64,000 bases of DNA from Vesta saturnalis. Its lineage: Eukaryota > Arthropoda > Insecta > Coleoptera > Lampyridae. The notes under the pieces were generated by a model. The model ran no database searches. It was not told the origin of the DNA and saw only the letters and a program-made list of their open reading frames with translations. Position 1 is the first letter of the stretch. Every line of letters starts with the position of its first letter. The translations under genes and the position numbers were made by a program. Shown here in pieces: positions 22,711-33,828 of the stretch. The stretch is taken from NCBI GenBank assembly GCA_036346205.1, contig JARFJB010000664.1, positions 1,518,001 to 1,582,000 of the forward strand. Reading direction: 5' to 3'.

Positions 22711-23150
22711 CAGAACGCTATCATTTAAAGGGAAACCATTTTGAAGATATTTGAATTAAACCTGTGTTAGGTCGCCATCTTCCAAAAGCTCCAGCTCTCT
22801 TAGGAAGTATTTTTGTATTAAGGTAATTTACGTTAAATGGACATAAAATCAGCTCTATAATCTGCAGTTTTCTTTTGTGAAAATAGTTTGTGGACATCCT
22901 GTATAGATAACTTATTGAAATAAGCTTTTCATGTTAATATTAATTATATTCAAATACAAATAAACAATAACCATTTCTTTATCCAGAAAAATAATATACC
23001 TAATCTAGCTAATCTCGTATAATTCAGCGCGAACTTTTGATTTTTCTAAAGCTCCCGTTACAACCACGAGCCGCCACTGCTTGCAGCCATGTTTAAGAGG
23101 ACACTAAACAAAAATTACTAATATACATGTAGACGCACACGAAACTACTA
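22711..23150. other. Residual Harbinger 1 interior, no gene recognised
   Basis: Lies between the inserted mariner-like element and the right Harbinger end. A CATCCTGTATA at 22893-22903 looks like the outer end of another mariner-like element whose partner I could not find. The expected first exon of the nuclease was not seen here. Confidence 0.4.
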
Positions 23151-23331
23151 AACGGATTTATTAGCTACTTGATGGAGTAACTTGCTTTAGCTACTTCACA
23201 CGTGTAAATTCGCATTAAGGCATAATGCACCACATTTTAGTAAAGTTAAGTAAAACGTACCTGCGTTTTGTGTCGACCAATCAGAGCAGCGAAAACGCAC
23301 TATTGCCATATAATGGTACATTTTGTTTAAA

Positions 23332-23602
23332 TGCGCCCTACTGAGCTGGTAGCGTAGTAGTGACACGACCTGCTTAGCATTCGGGAGGTAATGGGTTTGA
23401 TTCTCGTTACCGTCTACCTTGTATGAGGTTTTTTTAGGGGATTTTCCTCTTACATATGTAACGGCATAGTCACTGCGTATATCCACACCATGTGCGACTG
23501 CTTAGGCGAATTTTGGGGTAGTATTTTCCCCCTCAGAACTCTAACTCCGTTCTTTCCGATCCTATCCTGACCACACCCATCCTTAATCCCACAATGCATA
23601 TA
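23332..23602 (+). mobile_element. tRNA-Ala-derived SINE, 5' part (split copy)
   Basis: Head: GCGCCCTACTGAGCTGGTAG (A-box region), CTGCTTAGCAT with an AGC anticodon loop, GGGTTTGATTCTCG (B box). The stretch TTAGCAT, GGGAGGTA, TTGATTCTCG resembles the second half of insect tRNA-Ala(AGC). The body continues through CCGTCTACCTTGTATGAGG and CACCATGTGCGACTGC to CTTAATCCCACAATGCATA, where a mariner-like element interrupts it. Runs parallel to the minus-strand copy at 6965-6641. Confidence 0.85.
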
Positions 23603-25905
23603 CAGGGTGAGTCATTAGTGCGCCGTCGGAAGATCCTGGCTGTATTATTAAAAATAAAAAAAATGTTATAGCGCCGATCTATTATCAGATTTAGATGTGC
23701 ATCGAATAAAAATAGTTTCATCCCTAGAGGGTGTTCCATAATTGCAGGACCGGACTCAGCTTTGTTTTGTTAAAGGGAACCCTATATTTATTTAATTTTA
23801 TTATTGTTTGTCTTGTTGAATGCTAAAAAACGGTACTTCGTTTTTAAATTTATTTTGTGGCGTTGCCAAGTTAGAGCATTTTTTCTTTAAAAAAGTGAAA
23901 ATTTATAACCTTTACTTAAATTGTTCTGAAGACTTTAATATTAACAGTAGAACTGTAAGGTTTGGCAGACGGGTAAACAAGACCTTGCTCTATCTTTTGA
24001 CCTTCGTACTTCTTGATTGTACTATACTGGGTGTTTACAAAATATGGTCAATTTTTGCAAATTTGAAATGACCATAACTTTTGTTTTTTAAATGGAACAC
24101 CCTTTATTTTATCATGTCATCGTGTTCTGTTTCTAATTCTCTTACTTTTTTATTAAGCATGTAATTAATATACCTAACGTTACGCGTTCTCGAAGTATTT
24201 AAGATTTGTTGCAAAATTAATGACAATTGTGACAAACTGGACAGTCTATACAAAAGTAATAAAGCAAACAAAAGAATTTGTATTTGAAAAATCATAAATT
24301 ATTGAGAAAATTATAATAAGTTATAACTAAATCAAATGCTCGATGTGTCCACCATTTTTTTGCAAACAGGTGTGAATTCTCAAAAAAGAATCTTCAACAT
24401 TTTGCAGCATATTTTGGTTAACCATTTGAAATGCATTCCGTATTCTAATTTTCATATCTTCTTTGGTCGTAGGAGATTCTTGGTATACTAAGCTTTTAAT
24501 ACAACTCCACAGGAAAAAATCTAATTTTGTCAGATCAGGAGTCCGAGCTGGCCATCCTACTAGCCCTCCTCTCCCAATCCATTTATTGGGAAACGTGCTG
24601 TCTAGATATTCTCTAACAATGTGACTATAGTGGGGAGGCGCACCATCCTGCTGAAACCACATCCTTTGACGTATGTCTAACGGTAATTCTTCTAGGAGCG
24701 GAGGTAACTCATTTTGAAGAAATTCAAGATAGGTTTGACCATTAATGTTTCTTTCAAAAAAGTAAGGTCCAATTATATGGTTCCCTACTATCCCGCCCCA
24801 CACATTCAAAGACCAGCGATGCTGATGATCTATTCTTCTAATAGTGTGGGGATTTGTATTGTCATAATAATGGAAATTATGCCTGTTCACAAAACCATTT
24901 TTGTGAAAGGTTGCTTCATCGGCCATTAAAATGTGTTTAAAGAAAGCATTGTCCTGCCCTAATCGTACCAGTGCCCACTGGGAGAATTCCAAGCGTCTTT
25001 GAAAATCATTTGCATTCAGCTCTTGGACTAGTTGAAAATGGTATGGATGAAATTTGTTTGGGTTTTCCATTACACTGGTTAGTACCACAAATACGTTTTC
25101 TTCGTTTACAACCCTTTTTTCTCGTTCTTTTCTTTCGTATTGTACATGTCCTGTTCTTTCAAATCTTTCTTTGAGTTTTTCAAATATCCTTGGATCAGGA
25201 TGGATGCGCTCCGGAAATCGTTGTTGATAAATTATGGAAGCCAGAAATTAATTTCTTTCACCTTCGCCCATAGCGTAAACCATGTAAATACATTTATCTT
25301 GTGAAAATTTCATTTTTCACACTAAACTGAGGAACTAGTGAATGACGTTTAAGACAAACGTCAGGAATTATAAATCGCAGGCCTACTTGGATGCCCATTT
25401 TACACTTATTGCCATATTATAAAATTATGATTTTAAAAACTCGAATAAGAAGTAAACCTTTGTCCATTAGAGTTTATTGGACCACATTGTCAATAAGACA
25501 TTTACGATTTGTACATATTCAAAGCAAAAGTCATGATTATTTTATTAATTTTGCAACAGATCTTAAATATTTCGAGAACGCGTAATGTTAGGTATATTAC
25601 ACGCTTAATAAAAAAGTAAGAGAATTAGAAACAGAACACGATGACATGATAAAATACAGGGTGCTCTATTTAAAAAACAAAAGTTATGGTCATTTCAAAT
25701 TTGCAAAAATTGACCATATTTGGTAAACACCCAGTATAGTATAATCAGGAAGTATGAAGGTCAAAATATAGAGCAAGGTCTTGTTTACCCGTCTGCCAAA
25801 CCTTACAGTTCTACTATTAATATTAAAGTCTTCAGAACAATTTAAGTAAAGGTATAAATATAATAAAGCCAGGATCTTCCGACGGCGCACTAATGACTCA
25901 CCCTG
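23603..25905 (-). mobile_element. Mariner-like element inserted in the SINE
   Basis: Ends CAGGGTGAGTCATTAGTGCG (23603) and its inverted copy (25905), flanked by TA at 23601-23602 and 25906-25907. The inverted arms continue to about 24235 and 25555. The left arm holds about 240 bp (23650-23895) absent from the right. A second, inner pair of ends is visible in both arms (GGAACACCCTTTATTTTA at 24092 and TAAAATACAGGGTGCTC near 25652). Confidence 0.92.
24327..25313 (-). pseudogene. Mariner-like transposase with DDD triad
   Basis: From ATG at 25313: MKFSQDKCIYMVYAMGEGER, a stop, QQRFPERIHPDPRIFEKLKE. Near 25060 about 20 residues of the second helix-turn-helix seem deleted in frame (MENPN joins KFHPYH). 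Then ANDFQRRLEFSQWAL, HILMADEATFHKNGF (first Asp), SLNVWGGIVGNHIIGPYFFE, MWFQQDGAPPHYS (second), WIGRGGLVGWPARTPDLTKL (third, 36 residues on), DFFLWSCIKSLVY and the end CLQKNGGHIEHLI. The catalytic part 25088-24327 is open for 253 codons with all three Asp kept. Confidence 0.9.
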
Positions 25906-25907
25906 TA

Positions 25908-25994
25908 TACGTAATGTATGTATATATGTTGGGAGTCTTTGATTGTGACCGAAGGAGCCCGCCCTCCCGCTTGGGGAGGGAATGAGATACGTGG
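25908..25994 (+). mobile_element. SINE 3' part (split copy)
   Basis: GTATATATGTTGGGAGT through CTTGGGGAGGGAATGAGATA corresponds to the 3' end of the SINE copy at 6641-6720 (GTATATATGTTGGGAAT, CTTGGGGAGCGAATGAAAC on the minus strand). Together with 23332-23602 it forms a complete SINE once the mariner-like element is removed. Confidence 0.8.
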
Positions 25995-27623
25995 CGTTTT
26001 CCTTTCCTTTTTTAAATACGCCGGTGATACGTATGTAGTCTGTTATGACAGTCTTGCAATTTTAGCGAAATTAATGTGCAACGTTAATTTTAATTTACAC
26101 AAATTAGTTTAGGACCTATTTTTTGGTTTTTGATTAAATTGTTGGATAACTTATTAAAAAGGGGAAACATTAATATAAATCTAACAGTATTAGGGTACCG
26201 TAATAACATTTTATCTCATTTTGCTAAACTAAATCCAATACAATATAACCTCATTATTTAGTAGTGATTAATATACGATTGTGTAATTTACACAAGCGAG
26301 AAGGTTTTTTAATTGTGAACGTGTTTTAAAAATGAGTTTCGTTGATAAAGTATGAGGATCATTAAACTTATTAAGTGCGTAACATAACCCTTATCTTCAT
26401 TTTAAACCTCTTACCCTTACAAGTGGGGTTTAATTAATGAAAGACAGTAATATGATGATGTTCGATCAATAATTTATAGGTGAAAAGTTTCGTAATTGTT
26501 ACGATGACGAATATAATGGTATAAAAACAAGGAGTAAAAAAGGGTTTGTAGTTGAAAAGTTTTGTTAAGACTTTTAACTAAATTACTTCTTAAAGTCGCA
26601 ACGAATTTACAAATTGTTAACTGGAGACGAATGCAATCTATTATTTGCAATGTTGGGTATTTTATGATTCTTGTTCCGCGGTATATATATACGACGACGA
26701 CTCTCCGAAACTTTGAATGGCAAAAAGCGTAAAATAAATGAGCAAAATTTTTCATAACAGTTACACGCTCAAGTTTTTTTGCGGGGGAAAGTCTTTGTGT
26801 GTGAAAAGTTTAGAAAATCAAGATTTTTTTGTTTTATTGTTAAATTATCCTTGGTAAAAAGAACACAATGCCGGTTTTTCTTTCTTTACAAGTCAGGATA
26901 CTCAATCTTAACTCTTCTTTTATTGTCCATACTCCTTCCTCCTCTTCTTCTTACAGTTTGTTTATTTCATAAATTTCCGTTTTATAAATGCATTCAAATG
27001 GCAAAAATTTAATAATAAAAAATAGCCTGTAACTAAATCAATTACGTGACAAAGAAGCGTCTCGAATGCCGATGTTTACTAATGAATAAATTTAACGGTT
27101 GTCGGTTAGATTTGAACAAAAAAAAGTCTTTTGAAGAGCGTTCCATCGGAAGATCCATTTACAAGTCCTAAATGAAAAATCATTTTTTAAAAGACTTAGC
27201 TTGATTAACTTCAAGAATTTTAACACCTTTCCTTGTTCGTAAAAGTATGCAAATCACTTTTTTCTTAAATTACTTTACTTTCTTGTTTATAAATGTAAAT
27301 TAAAATGTCAAAAACACAGTGTAAATATATTAATTAACCTTCTCGTATTTGTATACATATAAAAAAATCAAAGTCGCAATTTGGAATTAACATGAGATGA
27401 TTGAAATATATTGGATGCAGAAGGTTAAACTTTTGGTTAGGGTTGCAAATGATTACAATGAGATGAAAAAGGTGAATGAATTGAGATAAAGAGCCTTTAG
27501 GTTCAGGCAATTCATGCGACACGTGCGTATTTTGGTTGCCTATACTCGTATACAAAGAGAGTGTAATTACTTTATGCTAAGCAGTGGTGGCTCATTACGT
27601 GTATATTTATTGCTTAATATTAC
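25995..27623. other. No recognisable feature
   Basis: A+T-rich DNA without protein motifs, inverted ends or repeated blocks that I can support. Confidence 0.5.
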
Positions 27624-28031
27624 AGGATCAAGTGGGGCAATAATGAGACTACAAAACTGCTATTAAATGAAAGTAAAATTAAGAGATCCAAACAAAATAA
27701 ACAATAATATGTGTCTCATATTTACCCATTGAAAACTGTAAAAATGAGACACCCCCTGTACAAATATGAGACGCCTTTAAAACTAAGACTTTGATATTTG
27801 GGGTTACATGCGACAGAATAAGGTAAACATGAGATACTAAAATATTCGGTAAAAATTTTATTTGGTGTTCAAATTTATTTTTACCCTTTTAACAATAGTT
27901 TTAATGATATTTGTTCAGTTAGTTAATAGAACATAACAATAAATTCGTACAAAAAGTAAACATGTGTACTAGATGCCTGAAGACATTACAAACTTAAAAT
28001 TGACAAAGTAAATAGGAACTAAAAAACACAT

Positions 28032-28193
28032 TTAAAGAACAGAAAAGGTATCAAAATCTATATTAAACACGAGTTGTTCAATTGCACGTGCTGTTCCTCC
28101 ATATACGCTTGGGGAAGATAGTTTCATTACAATATCGTCACGTGGTACATCGTATATCTCGGGATAACTGAACTTGTTACCCTTAGGGGACAC
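28032..28193 (-). pseudogene. Pogo-like transposase 1, C-terminal end
   Basis: Reads KGNKFSYPEIYDVPRDDIVM, then LSSPSVYGGTARAIEQLVFN and a stop at 28032. It is the missing end of the protein at 33829-35483: the frame joins exactly across the nested element if one TA is removed (LRR then KGNKF). C-terminal tails of this kind are found in pogo/Jerky-type proteins of insects. Confidence 0.75.
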
Positions 28194-28280
28194 CGGCGTT
28201 GGTTGTGATAATTTTTACGTATATTTTTTTTGTAAACCTGAATAATAAGGATATATACTTTTTGTTTGAACATAAGTATT

Positions 28281-31200
28281 TTTTTTTATGATTGTGGACC
28301 TGAACAGGCTAAATTTGGCCTATCGTACTAAAGCACTCAGGAACACTTACGAGGATGGATAGAGGGATAATGAATTGCCAATAGGTGCCTATGAACAGCT
28401 ACCTTAAATTTTCTCATATCATAAGTGAGAGGAAAGCAGGAACTAAGGAGATCATTCCCGAGTTTAGAAGCCGTGTAGAAAAATGTGGATTGCGCCTGTT
28501 TGGTACGACAAGTGGAGATTTGTACTGCATACTGATGATGTGAATGATAGAACCAAGTGTTTCTCGCAAAGATAGCCGGAGATGGTATCAAAGAATGTAA
28601 TTCACCAGCACAATAGCCGTTGTAATAACGATAATACAAAGAAAGAACTGAAACCATCCTTCTATGCTCAAGGGACTGTATGTGAGAAGTTAAGGACGGG
28701 TCATTTATAAGCCTAATCGCTCTCTTTTGAATACGATCAACGATATTGAGAGCGTATTGGGGAGCACTAACCCAGAGCTGAGAATTATATTCCAGATGAG
28801 GCCGAATTTGGGCCTTATACAGCAGGAGTTGTCGAGAGGTAAAGTACTGTTTAGATCTGTACAAAAAGCCTATTTTACGAGCAGCTATTTTGGTAGGTGA
28901 CAGAAGATGGTCAGCCCATGAGAGTAATAGAGTCTTAAAACTTAAGAACAGAGCCATTCATACTTACAACAAGAAATGATCTATCTTTTTGGCGGACACA
29001 AGGCAACACTGAGTTTTGTTAGCATTAAATTTAACTAAATTATTGCTTCCCCATTCGAGAATACGTTGAATGTCTTTGTTGATTGAATTTGCCATTTCAG
29101 CTTTAATTTCTTGATTTGACATAGAAGGTGGATTATCATTATGAGTAGACTGAGATGAACTACAGTGAAGAGTGCTATCGTCAGCAAAGCAATGGATGGG
29201 GTTAGTTGTTGAAGAAATAAGGTCGTTTATGTACAGCAGAAAAAGTGTAGGCGCTATAACGGATCCCTGTGGTACGCCCGCGTTAATGCTAACTTCTTTT
29301 GAAAAAAGCCATCAACTACGACACGTATTCGTCTTTTATCAAGGAAGCTAGAAACCCAGTTGAGGAGCGTATCATTTTACCCAAACGAGGTGAGTTTGGT
29401 AAGTAAACACTTATGCCAAACTTGGTCAAATGCCTTTGTGATATCTAAAGCGACTCCAACTGTTTCACCGGACTACTCTACTGTATTGTTGCAAACTTGG
29501 GTTACATATGAAAGAAGATCACCTGTTGAACGACTTTGCCTAAACCCATATTGGTGGTCACTAAGGAGTTTGTTAGTTTCAAGGAACGTGAGCAGTTGCG
29601 GATTGATGGCTTTTTCGGTGATTTTAGACAAAATGGAAGTGATGGCAATTGGTCGGTAGTTTGAGGATCGGTCTTATCGCCTTTTTTTGGGAATAGGTTG
29701 AACATTTGCTAACTTCCATGATGAAGGGAATTCCCCAAAAGACATAGAGATCGTATAGAGCTTAGATAGGACTGGTACTAGTTCGGGGGAATATTTCTTT
29801 AAGACAATAGCTGGGATACCGTCTGGGCCAGTTGCCTTATTGAGATTAAGCCTACTGATAATCGATTCTAGGAGCTTGTACTGAAAATGAATCGGTTTCA
29901 TAGCGTATGAAGAAGAGTTGACTAGGGGTACATCTTTTCCAGAATCATTGAGACACGAGTTTGATGCAAGCAAATCCACAAAAACATTGGCTTTGTCTAC
30001 AGAACCAGCAACTACCGATCCGTCAATAGATGTCAGGAGGGGAAATGAATATGTTCCAAAGTTTTTACTAATGGCTTTAGCTAAAGACCAAAATTTACGA
30101 CTGCCTAAAGGAGATGTAGCTAGTACATTGCATTTTCGTTGTTCGAACAACTTTTTAGTTTTAGTGATAACACTTTTGCAGATATTTCTAGCACCAACGT
30201 ATTCTACATGACTGTCGACCGATTTATTAGATTTCCATTTAATGTAATATTTATTTTTTAAAGATATTGCATCAGCACAAGCCGTACTGAACCAGGGTTG
30301 GGAACGTGAATGACCTATACGGTACTGTTTTTTGGGAATGTATAACTCCATTCCCATGAGGATGACTTCAGATACTGAAAGAGCGATGTCCGAAGAAGAG
30401 GACGACTGAAAACAATATTCACGCCATGGAAAGGTTGCAAAGAAATCCGTAAATTACTCCATCGAGCTGACTTAAAACACTACAAGGTTCTATCGGTTTT
30501 GCGAACAACACTGGAATTAGGTACAGTAGAAATGATTTCTATTAGACAATGGTCGGAAGACCTAAAGGCGAAAGAACGGAAGTTTTATAAACAAGAGGGT
30601 TTGATGTAAGAAAGAGATCTAGAAGATGTGGAGTATAGTTAGGGTTATCAGGATTCTTGTGGGTTCAGAAAGCATTTGTGAGAGATCACATGAAATAGCA
30701 AATGTTTCTGCACTATGACCAGCAGGATTTGTAGTAGATGAAAACTGAAGCCAATTAGAGTTATGAACATTGAAATCGCCTACAATTGAGATATCGCAAG
30801 ATGGAAACTGAGACAGGAGATAGTCAACTTTCATACTAAGGTAATCGAAGAAGTCTTGAAAGTTACTGTCATTAGGAGACCTATAAATGCAACAGTAGAA
30901 TTTCACAAAATTAGCACCAGAATGTTTAAACCAAATCACGTCAAAATTTTTATTTTCTAAGGAAGAAACCCCCTTGCAAGCAATTCTGTCCTTGATGTAG
31001 GCACATACGCCTCCTTTATATCGAAAGTTAGAGTGAAGATGGTATTGAGGAAATTGCAAGTCGAGTGACTCGGAGCTTTCAGATAGAAACAAAATATCAG
31101 GTTGTAATTGTTTAAGATGTTGGTGAATAGCATTAAGATTAGACCTGATACCGCGGATGTTGCAGTAGTGAATCAGAAAGTTGATACTTTCGATGACCGT

Positions 31201-31490
31201 GGTCGCTTGGGCCCTGCCCTCTCGGACATCCGAATGGGGCAGGATTTTACGTCCGGAATTTATAACCCTAGAAACCACAGCCATCTTATTTTTTAATTTG
31301 GGACTTTTAATCCGATAGGAAGACAGTGAGGGCGAGAAGGAAGAATAAGGATGAGAATAGATTAAGGATGATGGAAAAGGTAACCGGCAGCCCTTACCGA
31401 GCTCAGAAAATCGGAGACCCAATATTAAGGAGCCCATGGTAAGGATGGTGGTACCTCCCCGGCTGGCATGGAGTATACATGCCTACCACC
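28281..31490 (-). mobile_element. Non-LTR retrotransposon (LINE)
   Basis: Minus-strand element with endonuclease and reverse transcriptase in one decayed reading frame. An A-run at the 3' end (near 28281-28289, read in reverse) follows the coding region. The 5' limit is near 31490, next to a TTTTA-type run. No gag-like first ORF is present. I cannot see a clear target duplication. The clade is uncertain; the C-terminal region resembles arthropod CR1-group elements more than Drosophila jockey. Confidence 0.8.
28337..31437 (-). pseudogene. LINE endonuclease-reverse transcriptase polyprotein
   Basis: Endonuclease (31230-30450): HYCNIRGIRSNLNAI, PDILFLSES, IYRSPND and SIVGDFNVHNSNW (metal-binding Asp and Asn of AP-type nucleases), then LLDLFLTSN. 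RT (30357 to about 29000): NLNKATGPDGIPAIVLKKYS, SSWKLANVQPIPKK, then after a frameshift NYRPIA, a DITKAFDQVWH block and CFADDSTLHCSS near 29190, the FADD active site. The C-terminal part (28957-28337) has RKIGFLYRSKQYF, LLYKAQIRPHLEYNSQLW and DRIQKRAIRLINDP. Frameshifts near 30610, 29700 and 29280 separate the pieces. Confidence 0.88.
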
Positions 31491-31829
31491 TATTTTATTT
31501 TATTTTATTTAAATTTTTACCTATAAAAAATATAAAAACGAACAAATTAGAAGCAATACAATCATAGTTATTAATAATAAAAACAGGTCACTCCAAATGT
31601 CACAATTTGCCCCAAGTTGTGGTTGGCTGTGATACTCATGGGGTTAGTTGCGACAAACCCTACTCCTCTATACATCATCATCAGAATTTCAGTGAATGCA
31701 GACGAAATATGGGTTTTTATCTGTACATTCTTCATGAACCGATTTGGAGCAGCTGGTGCATTGCAGCCATTTTTCTTTTGGACGAGAGTTGGAGTAAAAA
31801 GTTTCGTCTTCGTCATCAGAACTGCTACT

Positions 31830-33390
31830 AGAATGAACCCTTGTAGCTAGATTTTTCATATATTTCTCGTTCCGGATTGTTTAGCTTTTTTCTTTTGCTG
31901 TTTTCATCTTCTGTGCATTTTCTAATTCCTCCTTATTCGGAGTATCTGTCCAAATAGCTAATCGGCCAGGTTTTCTCCCTTCCCGTGCAGCTACTCGTGG
32001 TCCAGCCTTTGGTGTTGGTCTTAAATCTTAGGGAGAAAAATATAACTTGATACCCGAAGGTCCAGGTAAATTTTTAGGTGCTACCAGAGGTGAACCTGCT
32101 TTAGGTGGTGAATTGTTAGGGGTAATATGAATTTCAATGTAGTTGGTTTGAATTGTGCTCTGCATTTCTGGAGTAATACCTATGTCTACTTCCAAATTCC
32201 GACTGTGGACGATTTGTAACGGCTTTAGGAAGAAATTCATCGTCGCAAAATATATTTTTATTGAAGGGAAAAATTCCAGCAGCTACAAACACAGCTTGAA
32301 TGTTTTTTGGCGTTGCTGCGAGAGGTAGAGCGTCTTTCGCAATAAAGGATATGTCATAAATTGACTTTGTTTTCCCTGGATGATTGCGTATCTATGAGTC
32401 CCAAGCACTATTAATATAATTTTTAAGAGGCCCATATACTGACCGATCAATGGTTGGAGTTTGTGGGAGCAGTGTGCTGGTAGAGAAATTACGACCACTC
32501 ATTTTCTTTACAAAAAGTAGTACCTTGTAATGAGAGATGAGACTCATGATTATCTAATATCAAGAGAACCGGTTTCTCTCGAGATGCTTGGCGAAGTGTT
32601 TTATATATATTAAGAAACCGTCTTCAGTCATCCAACCCGACGGATTAGCGGATCCAATGCATCCTGGGGGACCGTTATTCTCCTCTCAGCGGAGATTACA
32701 GAACCCACTTGTTTTATGCCTTTTCTAGCAATAATTCTGTCTGGCCATTACACAGTAATTATGCCCATTTCATCTACATTGTATATATCCTGGGGTTCAA
32801 ATTTTGTAACGATCCACCACCACCTCTTGTAGAAGAGAAAAGGAAGCATTCACGTTTGTCTTGCTGAAACTAGTAGCGCGACTGAGGCTAATTGATTCAA
32901 GACTCCTGAGGGATAACGTTTTATGTCGCTTGATAAAACTGGTAAGCCAGTCAGCAGAGGCCATTTCATCTCTCATCCAGTTGTTGCGGGCAGCTATATT
33001 ATTTTTCACAGCAAATTCGTAACTAACTAACTTCTTTTGTGGATAATCCAAAATATAATTTGGATTGATGTCAGGTATTCTGCTAACTCATTTTCCATTT
33101 GATCTGATAAAACTTGACGATTTCCTTTATACCCTACACACAATGGTTGTTCCAAACCTAGAAATAAAAGATTTTCAATCTAGAGACACGTAAATTTACA
33201 ACAGAAAACTTACCATCATTACTTCGCTTTTGTAATTTTTTACAAAATCTCTGTAACGTAATGTAGTTAATTTGGAAATCGGCGGCCACTACGCGAAGAG
33301 ACTTCTTGTTTTCCAAAACTTCATGGAATGCTCGTTCAAAACGTCCAAGGGTGTTTTTCCTCTGTTGGTTTTCCGTTTATACGCCCTCAT
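31830..33390 (-). pseudogene. Pogo-like transposase 2
   Basis: ATG at 33390: MRAYKRKTNRGKTPLD, SLRVVAADFQINYITLQRFC (helix-turn-helix), a 56-nt candidate intron, GLEQPLCVGYKGNRQVLSDQ, then ADWLTSFIKRHKTLSLRSLE (CENP-B type second domain). The DDE part has IYNVDEMGIITV (first Asp), PDRIIARKGIKQVGSV, PVLLILDNHESHL (second Asp) and a frame-shifted HCSHKLQPL (third region, Asp lost here). IRNHPGKT, GIFPFNKNIF and a GRLAIWTDTPNKEELE-type tail follow. Frameshifts and stops near 33075, 32750 and 32620. Confidence 0.85.
33158..33213 (-). other. Candidate 56-nt intron in pogo-like transposase 2
   Basis: On the minus strand GTAAGTTTTCTGTTG through ATCTTTTATTTCTAG interrupts the coding sequence. The donor matches GTAAGT and the acceptor has a pyrimidine tract. 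Joining gives SND then GLEQPLCVGYKGNRQ in frame, matching where pogo proteins continue from the helix-turn-helix region. Confidence 0.6.
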
Positions 33391-33828
33391 TATTAATTCT
33401 AAAATAAATTAAAAAGACAAGCCTTATATACCTACTTAACAATCATATATACTGGGCAGGTTGTGACAGTCACAACCTACCCCATTACGAATGTGTTGTC
33501 TGAGCACTGCTCACACTTTAATAAATAGTCGAATAACGTTATTTAAATAAGAAAGAGCATACCTGAATTAGTATTTTGACACCACAATACCAGTAACAAC
33601 TAAAACTAAAGTCGCTTAATAAAACAATATTTGAAGACACTAACATTTACAAACACACCTCTAAAATAACAAAATCGGCAAACACACACGTGATACGTCA
33701 CCGTTCGAAGTTAGAAGCATACTAAATACACAAGGACTAACGCTTGTTCAATTGAGATGATCTTGACGCGGCTGACATCTATACGGCGTGTGCAAAAGCG
33801 TTTGTACCAACCAACCCGGTGTCCCCTA

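Larger units (their letters stand above)
12108..23214 (-). mobile_element. PIF/Harbinger element 1, inflated by nested mariner-like insertions
   Basis: The left end GGCGAATTTATACGTGTTAA (12108) and the right end, read in reverse as TGCGAATTTACACGTGTGAA (23214), stay similar for about 60 bp (both continue through GTAGCTAAAG and AGTTACT). Between them lie the Harbinger nuclease (minus strand), its MADF/Myb partner (plus strand), and inserted mariner-like elements at 13944-15883, 16017-18565 and 20508-22710, a further transposase copy at 19302-20340 and TA microsatellites. The 3-bp TWA duplication expected of Harbinger is not clear on the left. The first nuclease exon, expected near the right end, was not recognised. 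Confidence 0.75.
28196..33826 (-). mobile_element. Pogo-like element 2, nested in element 1
   Basis: Ends GGGGACACCGG followed by CGTTGGTTG (28196) and its inverted form (33826), flanked by TA at 28194-28195 and 33827-33828. Removing it restores the reading frame of the host transposase. It carries its own minus-strand transposase (33390 to about 31830) and is itself interrupted by a LINE (about 28281-31490). Without the LINE it is about 2.4 kb. Copies of GTCACAA, then CCTACCCCA-like sequence occur near 31597 and 33471. Confidence 0.8.

Noticed and set aside
22880..22905. Right end of the element carrying the 19302-20340 transposase
   Set aside because: The sequence left of 19302 does not match this end in reverse, so the pairing is unsupported.
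23332..23420. A functional tRNA-Ala gene
   Set aside because: The stems do not pair and the sequence continues into a body shared with another dispersed copy, so it is a SINE head.
30619..31437. Intact host gene of 272 codons
   Set aside because: Its C-terminal two thirds is the LINE endonuclease; the N-terminal part is 5' sequence of the same element.
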